NCBI RefSeq assembly: GCF_000003815.2
Contig: NC_049991.1
Span: 20,227,822 to 20,291,821 of the forward strand
Direction: 5' to 3'
DNA: 64,000 bases
Source: Branchiostoma floridae
Taxonomy: Eukaryota; Chordata; Leptocardii; Amphioxiformes; Branchiostomatidae
In this document: one piece after another, positions 59,849 through 64,000 of the stretch
How the letters are laid out: each line of letters opens with the position of its first letter
How positions within the stretch are numbered: position 1 is the stretch's first letter
Made by a program: the position numbers and the translations under genes
The notes under the pieces: generated by a model
The model's database searches: none
Seen by the model: the letters and a program-made list of their open reading frames with translations, nothing else
Told to the model about the DNA's origin: nothing

Positions 59849-62800
59849 ATGTGTGTGTATTGCTGGATTTTTCTGATACTAAACTTACAGAATAAATATA
59901 AAATATGGTCCCATATCTGTCAATACTTTGCCAGATACAAATTATTCTACATCATTGCTTTCATGGTACATGTAGGTTCTCATTTCCACCTGTAAACTAC
60001 CTTTTCCATTAGGTCCCACATCTGTGGCATATCAGGGGATTCAAACCCAGGACCTCTAGGTTCTGCGCCAAACACCCTAACTGTCATACCAACACAACGT
60101 CGCAACAGTTCACCACTCGCTGGATAAAAGAGTCTCACCTCCCAACTTGGGCTGAACAAGTCGTTGAGGAGCACCTCACAGAAGGACTCAAAGGGCCAGT
60201 CTTCTGACTGGGAACAAAAACAGTGAGGACCAGTAAGTTTAGACAAAATAGAAAAAAAACAAAGAGGCTGCGTAGATATTGTCAACCATTAGTATAACCA
60301 GAAGGGGTATTGGTACACAATGTAAAAAGCAAGGTTTTAAAAGTTAATCAAAGAACTGGTCGATAAAATTGGAAACGGTCAGACATTTCTGACAGAAAAA
60401 GATGTCTTTGACAGTGACTGTCCGTGACAAAAGACACCCAATATCTAGATGTTGTCCGACCATTTTCAAATTTACCCCTAATCCAGTTTCTTGGCACAAT
60501 GTAAAACTATTTGGATGACATCAGATACAGAACCCCCTGTTGAAAATCATGACTAAACAAAGGAACAAACAAACAAACACAGATGACCCCTGACCTCCTC
60601 AAACATGACGCTGCTGTCCAGTACTTGGTCCATGACGACCCTGTCTGCATCAGCCGGCTGGTCCACCAGGACAGCTGTGGTTCTCTTCCTCTTGGGATCA
60701 GGCTCCTCCCCCTGGCTCTGCGAGTTGGAACTGCAGCAGACAATTCACAATCAGAGTCTTAAAGAGGAAAGGTAAAGTGGTCAGATCTTAAACTCAGAAG
60801 ATGAAGCATGGCACATATTTGTTAAAAGTAGAGTAAAGTCCTTAATCAAGGTGGTCTCCCTTCTTGAAAGTGCTTACATCCAAGTTTTATGTATGTTTTA
60901 ACTCTTAAAATGCTGTTGCTTGCTATAGGATTCCAAACCTTTAATGACTTCACCATAATATCATGATGTAGACCAAGACATGTCTATAGATGAAAACAAA
61001 TAACAGAAATGTCCATTAACAAATTGCCGAATTGCTCTGTTCACGAAACAATGAATTTTTCAACAAAGTAGTGTGAGATATTTTTAAGAAACTATGATAT
61101 TTTGCAACTGGATGTGCTTTCTTTTTGTGCCTGCTTCAATGCATTTCTCACAAACTTTTGACTGACTTTTAACTACACTATTAGGAAGAATATTTTGGGG
61201 GGTTAGTTACCTGAGGTCAGGCACACCCTCCTGGATGTCCTTTGACCTCTGCTTGGCGAGTGACTTGGCTTTCCGTTTGGCTCGGTTCTTCTCCCGCGCG
61301 CTCATGCCAGGCTTCACTGCTGCCATCTCCTGGGCTACTGCATCCGCTGCAGACAGCTGTAGGAAGGGCAGACAGAATGAAGTGGATTGTTCGAACTTTT
61401 TTTCTGAAGGTTTTTGTTCAATTGATGGGCATCCATTTTGTTCAATTGATAATCTGTATCTCTGTCATATCTTATCTGGCCCTTACCTTCTTTATGATCT
61501 CAGTGATAAGCAGCCGACTGGCTAATTTGAGCTCACTAATGGATAAAGGTTCAAACAAACAAACAAACAAATGTACAATTTTTCAAAAATTACTTAATGA
61601 GGTTTTCCGCAAAACAAGGCTACAGTACAGGATTCTGAAGACAGATGTATGTTTACCATTGACTTGAGAAGTTTGCTACAAAATGTAATCCAACACCACA
61701 GGGTGCCTGCTACTTTACCAGTAACCATGGTGACAGCTATCTGGTCCAGGTCATTGACCATATTTATTTCAAGAAGAATAGGAAGGAGAAAAAACAAAAA
61801 CAAAGTACCAGCGGACCTGTGTCCGTTGCTGCCTCTGTGCATGACTGCTGAGTTCCAGTCTCATCACCAGGACAGGGAGAACTGATGTCTTATTATGTTC
61901 ACAACATTACAACTTCTGTAAGAAGATAAGAAACGGACCAAAAACAAACCTGTATCCGTTGCTGCCTCTGTGCGTGACTGTTGAGTTCCGGCCTCATCAC
62001 CAGGTCTTCGTCCTGGAAGAACTGCTGTGTGTCGACGCCCACCGCGCCCGCTACGTCCAGACCCAGCCGCTTGTGGATCTGTTTCTTCTGGTACACCAGG
62101 CGCTCCTTTGGATCCATGGCTGAAAGGGACAGGGAGGAACATGTCTTATTATGTTTAAGATCACAACAATTACTGTTCTTGCTTCCCAGCCATGTGCAAG
62201 GGACAGGCTCATAGCCAGGCATGCGTCATAATCCCAGACCCAGCCGCTTGTGGATCTGTTTCTTCTGGTACACCAGGCACTCCTTTGGATCCATGGCTAA
62301 AAGGGACAAGGGGATCATTAAGATCTTATCAGCTAAAGACCACAACTAGGGATGGGTCTCTTTTTTTTCTTGTTGGACAGGTCTGGAAAAAAATGGACCT
62401 GACAAAATCAGTAAACTCAATTTTCGACTGATTGAAAAATGAAAATTATACTGGCAAGCATTCTCATGTTTTGAGTATTGCCCATTCAGGAGTTTTCACA
62501 TACAATCAGGTCCAGGTTCAGGTCCGACCTGCACCTGATCCTCTGGACCTGGACAGTATCTACAGCGTTTCTGTATCTGTACTGGTACCCACCCCATCAT
62601 AACAATTTCTATAACTCTCTACAGCTGGATAAAGAATCAGATTTACTTCCAAACGTTTCGAGTGACATCCATCACTCTTCTTAAGCAACTCATATCCAGT
62701 TACTTGAGTAACTGCTTTTTGGCATATCTTATTACCTGGATGTCTAACCTTTATCAAAAAAATATCATGGTTCAGAACCATACCTGCAAGTTCATTTTCG

Positions 62801-62933
62801 TCCACGTCGAACTCAGTGCCAGCGGACCCTAACAGTGCGGAGCCCTTCTGTAACACTCGTGTGATGTCAAACCTGGAGAACTCCAACTTGTCACTGCGGT
62901 CTCTCACAGGCGTGGACCTGCCTTCTGAGGGGT
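31620..62933 (-). CDS. BTAF1: BTAF1 / TAF172 / Mot1, Snf2-family TBP-removing ATPase (39 exons, N-terminus outside)
   Basis: BTAF1 is a nuclear ATPase that binds TBP through HEAT repeats and uses ATP to strip it from DNA, redistributing TBP between promoters. I placed 39 exons by GT-AG junctions, phase and family similarity: 62784-62933, 61950-62119, 61211-61356, 60595-60730, 60139-60207, 59638-59727, 58902-58997, 58238-58414, 57684-57824, 57043-57170, 56269-56392, 55699-55806, 55159-55308, 54458-54603, 53596-53770, 52930-53052, 51889-52026, 51210-51404, 49974-50127, 49343-49590, 48680-48833, 48314-48408, 47303-47501, 46794-46942, 46216-46368, 43954-44091, 43158-43309, 41742-41819, 41404-41467, 41107-41172, 39989-40130, 39446-39576, 35872-35988, 35287-35435, 34544-34690, 33932-34009, 33247-33376, 32816-32907, 31620-31890. 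The sum is about 5.37 kb (~1790 codons), close to the human ~1849 residues less the missing N-terminus. All phases agree, with no frame break. Confidence 0.96.
31952..32291. mobile_element. Non-autonomous hAT element, 8-bp target duplication CATCAGCT
   Basis: Starts CAGGGGTTTAGCCAGC and ends GCTGGCTAAAGCCCTG, flanked by exact CATCAGCT at 31944-31951 and 32292-32299. The sub-terminal motif 'cgtttttccgtcaattgacg' recurs in inverted orientation in the copy at 63678-63989. It lies in the last BTAF1 intron and interrupts a palindrome. Confidence 0.9.
32292..32334. repeat. Perfect 43-bp palindrome
   Basis: Two 21-base arms around a single central G. With the bases left of the neighbouring hAT insertion restored conceptually, each arm reaches 28 bases. 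Confidence 0.9.
32771..32808. repeat. (GACA)n microsatellite beside a BTAF1 donor
   Basis: About nine tandem GACA/ACAG units begin some ten bases from the donor of exon 38 (GGG/GTCAGT). Confidence 0.9.
33025..33240. mobile_element. Palindromic 'CACCGCGAAC' repeat copy
   Basis: Composed of 'cgtggtggggttttgtgttc', 'cttaaaaccactgcgaac' and 'aacttaaatgcatttacag', the same family as 8880-8985 and 46525-46660. It ends 6 bases before BTAF1 exon 37. Confidence 0.6.
33840..33950 (-). repeat. 38-bp tandem repeat of the BTAF1 exon 36 donor edge (3 copies)
   Basis: The exon end CCATTGTCAACAG and donor GTAACACTTT are present three times, with exon ends at 33932, 33894 and 33856, exactly 38 bases apart. 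The first in transcript order completes the exon in the correct phase. Confidence 0.9.
34065..34330. repeat. Dispersed 'GTTAGACATCCAGGTAATAAG' repeat
   Basis: Begins near 34046 with 'ttagacatccaggtaataag' then 'gcagttactcaagcaactgg' and 'aacggtcagacatttc'. The same order, inverted, occurs at 62640-62755 and 63110-63225. Confidence 0.55.
34803..34975 (-). repeat. Partial copies of BTAF1 exon 35 acceptor edge
   Basis: 34803-34880 repeats the 5' part of exon 35 (LLLDCGIG[11 protein letters not shown]) with its acceptor CCCAG; a shorter fragment 'gtccagcaggag' follows at 34947. Both lie in the intron upstream of the exon in transcript direction. Confidence 0.85.
34980..35210. repeat. Degenerate (TGAA/TGGA)n tract
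   Basis: Irregular 'aatgaatgaatgga' type tetranucleotide repeats in the intron between exons 34 and 35. Confidence 0.8.
36049..36125 (-). repeat. Degenerate copy of BTAF1 exon 33 edge
   Basis: Matches the 5' half of exon 33 (VQLYE-FAK) with several substitutions. Between it and the exon is a short 'gtcaggggtcaata' tandem repeat. Confidence 0.75.
37529..37951 (-). CDS. YqaJ-like nuclease fragment within the transposon
   Basis: A 140-codon frame inside the inverted-arm element. Residues about 9-55 ([37 protein letters not shown]) follow the pattern W-DFVV---...ERI--D--W...ILPEL seen at the end of YqaJ/lambda exonuclease domains in mobile elements. The upstream catalytic part is not visible, so this is either one exon or a remnant. 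Confidence 0.5.
   Translation of the reverse strand: MQGNVYCCNLNWADFVVYFGRDNLFCERIKVDSEWQKKNIPKLDHFHKTAILPELFTQRAKGGKKLYGMYEERLIVDAECPDHCIGRIQWTTMYSTGKWTPYGLPVLGLSRTMSHLLQKLCHTKTVRDVESSHFNTMYIE
38111..38386 (-). CDS. THAP-like zinc finger exon within the transposon
   Basis: Reads [12 protein letters not shown], then [10 protein letters not shown] and [12 protein letters not shown], a C-x4-C start with hydrophobic-P and W positions as in THAP DNA-binding domains. Its first ~30 residues lie within the inverted arm and thus also appear, truncated, at 37223-37320 on the plus strand. Whether it is functional is unknown. Confidence 0.55.
   Translation of the reverse strand: MAFAVLFQINASRSKFTSAGKYCKSYGCNSRQSKCVNEEKVPTCIMFFKIPPNVLDDNTLLKHWDCLVKRQLGRDNFTMNMKLEMCVFYTF
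39446..41819 (-). CDS. BTAF1: BTAF1 exons 28-32: Snf2 motifs II and III
   Basis: Exon 28 (41742-41819): [19 protein letters not shown]. Exon 29 (41404-41467): Walker [17 protein letters not shown], with the DEGH box typical of Mot1. Exon 30 (41107-41172, 22 codons): motif [12 protein letters not shown]. Exon 31 (39989-40130): [19 protein letters not shown]. Exon 32 (39446-39576): [20 protein letters not shown]. The catalytic residues expected of an active ATPase are present. Confidence 0.96.
40131..40900 (-). repeat. ~81-bp tandem array of BTAF1 exon 31 acceptor edge (9 extra copies)
   Basis: Each unit contains an acceptor CTGTAG or variant, about 43 bases of exon 31 ([13 protein letters not shown]) and a GAATGAAG-rich intron part. 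Nine copies precede the true exon in transcript order. The period is 80-81, so other frames give a periodic peptide that is not real protein. Confidence 0.92.
42190..43205 (-). repeat. 48-bp tandem array of BTAF1 exon 27 donor edge (about 21 copies)
   Basis: Each unit holds exon bases coding [14 protein letters not shown] and the donor GTTAGTCAACC. The unit length is a multiple of 3, and the frame of exon 27 stays open through the first dozen units, until a shorter unit near 42590 shifts it. The first copy (donor after 43158) gives the family's normal join to exon 28. Confidence 0.95.
43158..46368 (-). CDS. BTAF1: BTAF1 exons 25-27: Snf2 ATPase motifs I and Ia
   Basis: Exon 25 (46216-46368) gives [14 protein letters not shown], the Q-motif region. 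Exon 26 (43954-44091) is exactly 46 codons and holds the Walker [13 protein letters not shown]. Exon 27 (43158-43309) holds motif Ia, [18 protein letters not shown], and ends [15 protein letters not shown] in phase 2. The donors of exons 25 and 27 are the first members of arrays with 20 and 21 copies. Exon 26 has a single, unduplicated donor. Confidence 0.95.
44551..46300 (-). repeat. 76/91-bp tandem array of BTAF1 exon 25 donor edge (about 20 copies)
   Basis: Units carry [14 protein letters not shown] coding and donor CAACAG/GTAAGG. Two unit types (76 and 91 bases) differ by a 15-base indel (CCCTGGAGTTATCCA on the plus strand) and are intermixed. Read-through after the first donor reaches a stop within about ten codons, so later copies do not encode protein. 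Confidence 0.95.
46525..46660. mobile_element. Palindromic 'TTCGCGGTG' repeat copy
   Basis: Shares 'gaccacttcaccgcgagctt' and 'cccgcaaacttaaatgcatt' with the copies at 8.9 and 33.1 kb. Confidence 0.6.
46687..46772 (-). repeat. Second copy of BTAF1 exon 24 donor edge
   Basis: The last ~80 bases of exon 24 ([19 protein letters not shown] to PLEV with GTGAGA donor) recur after a short (CAA)n joint. One extra copy. Confidence 0.9.
46794..56392 (-). CDS. BTAF1: BTAF1 exons 11-24 of window: central and distal HEAT repeats
   Basis: Recognisable segments in order: [20 protein letters not shown] (56.3 kb), [20 protein letters not shown] (55.2 kb), [20 protein letters not shown] (53.6 kb), [14 protein letters not shown] (52.9 kb), [20 protein letters not shown] (51.2 kb), a less conserved linker rich in P/G/S (49.3-49.6 kb), [20 protein letters not shown] (47.3 kb), and [20 protein letters not shown] (46.8 kb). 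The linker in exon 20 is proline- and serine-rich ([20 protein letters not shown]) and differs from human. Several introns here hold copies of the adjoining exon edge. Confidence 0.92.
48966..49030. repeat. (CA)n-rich tract
   Basis: Interrupted CA/CAGA repeats in the intron between exons 20 and 21. Confidence 0.85.
50107..50500 (-). repeat. 89-bp tandem array of BTAF1 exon 19 acceptor edge (4 extra copies)
   Basis: The motif CTTCTAGCAGCAGATTCC recurs at 50111 (true exon), 50200, 50289, 50378 and 50467, exactly 89 bases apart. Each unit contains an acceptor and the exon start ESAARS. Middle units are nearly identical, suggesting recent expansion. Confidence 0.93.
50515..50830. repeat. Foldback dispersed repeat with 'CATCACTCTTCTT' core
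   Basis: Starts 'aaggttagacatccaggtaa', holds 'gtgaaatccatcactcttct' and its inverse 'aagaagagtgatggatgtca', and is shared with 62.6 kb. Confidence 0.55.
52040..52510 (-). repeat. Diverged array of BTAF1 exon 17 acceptor edge (4-5 copies)
   Basis: Copies near 52060, 52165, 52275 and 52375 carry the exon start ([16 protein letters not shown]) and the segment for ARQGSLLTV; a fragment follows at 52475. They are more diverged than other arrays. Confidence 0.85.
52604..52664 (-). repeat. Single copy of BTAF1 exon 16 donor edge
   Basis: Repeats the last ~60 bases of exon 16 ([15 protein letters not shown]) with substitutions, some 270 bases downstream in transcript direction. Confidence 0.8.
53800..54290 (-). 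repeat. ~125-bp array of BTAF1 exon 15 acceptor edge (4 extra copies)
   Basis: Four copies of acceptor CTGTAG and about 100 bases of exon ([20 protein letters not shown]) with increasing divergence away from the true exon. Confidence 0.9.
55338..55440 (-). repeat. Single copy of BTAF1 exon 13 acceptor edge
   Basis: About 97 bases, nearly identical to the exon start ([18 protein letters not shown]) with acceptor TGTTTAG, directly upstream in transcript order. Confidence 0.92.
55575..55680. mobile_element. Fragment of the CAGGGCTCGAAAT MITE family
   Basis: 'acctgcaccagtgcagg' and the end 'gtatttcgagccctgg' match the right end of the elements at 10.6 and 16.2 kb. It abuts the donor side of exon 12. 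Confidence 0.6.
56660..56995 (-). repeat. Two partial copies of BTAF1 exon 10 donor edge
   Basis: 56668-56745 and about 56925-56990 repeat the exon end ([11 protein letters not shown] with donor GTGAAG/GTAAGG-like). They lie downstream in transcript order. Confidence 0.85.
57043..62933 (-). CDS. BTAF1: BTAF1 exons 1-10 of window: acidic linker and first HEAT repeats
   Basis: The first visible exon reads [20 protein letters not shown] then [12 protein letters not shown], matching human residues near 100. Next comes [20 protein letters not shown], a basic lysine/arginine-rich stretch ([20 protein letters not shown]), then [34 protein letters not shown], the first clear HEAT repeats. Exon 8 has the conserved [17 protein letters not shown] and [20 protein letters not shown]; exon 10 has [19 protein letters not shown]. 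Exons 2, 7 and 10 have duplicated edges in the adjoining introns. The HEAT repeats form the TBP-binding arch in the family. Confidence 0.93.
58630..58840 (+). mobile_element. SINE-like element, same family as 8.5 kb
   Basis: Shares 'caaaccaaagactta', 'ccactaccagtgga' and 'gtggcccaagggct' with 8498-8790; the tRNA-like head is degraded. Confidence 0.6.
58958..59450 (-). repeat. ~110-bp array of BTAF1 exon 7 acceptor edge (4 extra copies)
   Basis: Each unit has a (TTTG)n tract, acceptor, and the exon start [17 protein letters not shown], then 'tttactctgactgtgttta'. The TTTG tract in each unit resembles the intron tract found in the GRB2 exon 3 array. Confidence 0.92.
59797..59848. repeat. (GT)n microsatellite
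   Basis: About 25 uninterrupted GT units, in the intron between exons 5 and 6. Confidence 0.95.
61800..61885 (-). repeat. Copy of BTAF1 exon 2 donor edge
   Basis: Repeats the 3' part of exon 2 (HAQRQQR-Q) with its donor-side sequence, downstream in transcript order. Confidence 0.8.
62228..62320 (-). repeat. Copy of BTAF1 exon 2 acceptor edge
   Basis: Repeats the exon start ([19 protein letters not shown]) with an acceptor-like CTTTTAG, upstream in transcript order. Exon 2 thus has copies on both sides. Confidence 0.88.
62347..62598. mobile_element. Inverted copy of the GGGTGGGTAC element
   Basis: Contains 'aggtccaggttcaggtccga' and ends 'ctggtacccacccca', matching the element at 21726-22168 on the other strand. 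Confidence 0.5.
62600..62760. repeat. Dispersed 'CATCACTCTTCTTAAGCAAC' repeat
   Basis: Shares 'gtgacatccatcactcttct' with 50.6 kb and 'ttacctggatgtctaacct' with 20.8 and 63.2 kb. Confidence 0.55.
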
Positions 62934-62984
62934 CTGGAAATACACATTATACACTTGACTCACTTGCATTAATTGTGTCTTAGC

Positions 62985-63230
62985 CTTGGTATTCTTTGAA
63001 ATCCAAATTGTCCTCTATCTGAATAGTCTAACATTTCCTATTGGACATCTGAAATTGTCTTCATTCATAGTTAGAGTATAAAAGACCTGTTTCTTCCAGA
63101 TCACTTCAATGTCACTGACGAAGGATAGTGGATTCTATTCGAATCGTCTGACCGTTTCCAAAACCATATCCAGTTGCTTGAGTAACTACTTTTTAGTGAA
63201 TCTTATTACCTGGATGTCTAACCTACATCG
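62985..63230. repeat. Dispersed repeat, inverted copy of 11.16-11.36 kb
   Basis: 'cctattggacatctgaaatt', 'ttcttccagatcacttca' and 'gaaggatagtggattctatt' are the reverse complement of the block at 11155-11360. Confidence 0.65.
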
Positions 63231-63677
63231 ATGTATCATACACTTAGTTTCTGATGATTCTTTTTTCTAATTACTGCATTAAATGTCGACTAATGATGAT
63301 GTATTGTATGTATCTTAAAACCAATTTTGCAATTTAACAAAACCTTGCACAATGCTAAACTTTCTTCCAACACAAAGGTATATACACGGATCAAATTTTC
63401 AATGACCACTGTCGCCTTCTTCAGGATCAATACTGATGACCAATAACTTCAGAATGTAAAATCACCAGATTTACAGACACATGATCTTATTAACACATCA
63501 TAATTTTTTGGATATGTGACATCAGCAATTGGTTAAACGTGCCAGGAAGTTTATGACAAACACTGTCTTTGTTCAGCGATGGTTTGATAAAATTCGACAT
63601 CATGTATCCACAAGATCATGTGTTAAAAAGATAACGTGTCTGTAACATTCGCTCACCAAGAAACTGTCAATCAGTCC

Positions 63678-63989
63678 CAGAGCTCTAACCAGCTACAATT
63701 TTTTTTTCCGTCAGCCAATTCCTATTCCCACGAAAACACGAAAAACGGGTTTTTAATTAGATTATTGTATGCAAAAGATGCGCCGACACACTTCGTCAAC
63801 AATCATAACAATAGCAAAACAAACAGTGTGTGGCTTTTTAATACGGCCGTGGACGGCGTCCCCAAGCAGCCTGTAGCTTCAACCAAGGATTTTTGTCCGT
63901 AAGGTTGATGGATTTGTTTTGAAATTTTTCCGTCACATGCAGCAAATTTCTGCCAATTGACGGAAAAACGGATGCTAGCTAGAGCTCTG
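63678..63989. mobile_element. Non-autonomous hAT element, inverted copy of 31952-32291
   Basis: Starts CAGAGCTCTAACCAGC and ends GCTAGCTAGAGCTCTG, flanked by exact ATCAGTCC at 63670-63677 and 63990-63997. The interior matches the 32-kb element on the opposite strand ('cggcgtccccaag', 'aattgacggaaaaacggatg'). Confidence 0.9.
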
Positions 63990-64000
63990 ATCAGTCCTCT

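Larger units (their letters stand above)
62934..64000 (-). other. BTAF1: BTAF1 intron at the right edge
   Basis: No further BTAF1 exon is seen. The expected N-terminal exons (about 90-100 residues) must lie outside. The region holds two repeats. Confidence 0.7.

Overview
The window is animal genomic DNA: genes split by GT-AG introns, dense with small DNA-transposon relics, tRNA-derived SINE-like elements, dinucleotide repeats and one 100-N assembly gap. Intron density, repeat style and numerous minisatellites lying across exon-intron junctions suggest an amphioxus (Branchiostoma); the species is inferred, not proven.

Layout. (1) 1-2.7 kb, minus strand: the first two recognisable coding exons of a TMEM94 (KIAA0195)-like membrane protein, with a GC-rich CRE-containing promoter region at 2.2-2.7 kb. 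(2) 3.9-21.0 kb, plus strand: four exons of GRB2, encoding the N-terminal SH3 and the complete SH2 domain. The exon for the C-terminal SH3 is not visible before the next gene; a 100-N gap lies at 22176-22275. (3) 21-31.6 kb: no supported coding exon, several MITEs and one hairpin with 21-bp perfect arms. (4) 31.6-62.9 kb, minus strand: BTAF1 (TAF172/Mot1), the Snf2-family ATPase that removes TBP from DNA, in 39 phase-consistent exons ending in a stop at 31620. The first ~90-100 residues lie beyond the right edge. A 2.67-kb THAP/YqaJ-type DNA transposon with ~845-bp inverted arms sits in one of its introns.

The striking feature is what happened at the exon edges. In at least 15 of the 39 BTAF1 exons and in the GRB2 SH2 exon, a segment made of one splice junction plus 20-100 bases of adjoining exon has been copied in tandem into the neighbouring intron, from 1 extra copy up to 20. 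This yields arrays of decoy acceptors (GRB2 exon 3; BTAF1 exons 7, 15, 17, 19, 31) or decoy donors (BTAF1 exons 25, 27, 36). The largest in-frame case is a 48-bp, 21-copy array in the Snf2 ATPase region, where each copy carries a donor in the same phase and the frame stays open through about a dozen copies, so splice choice could add blocks of 16 residues.

Functionally the genes are unrelated (membrane protein, receptor tyrosine kinase adaptor, TBP-regulating ATPase). The TMEM94-like/GRB2 divergent pair resembles the arrangement I recall on human chromosome 17q25, consistent with conserved synteny.
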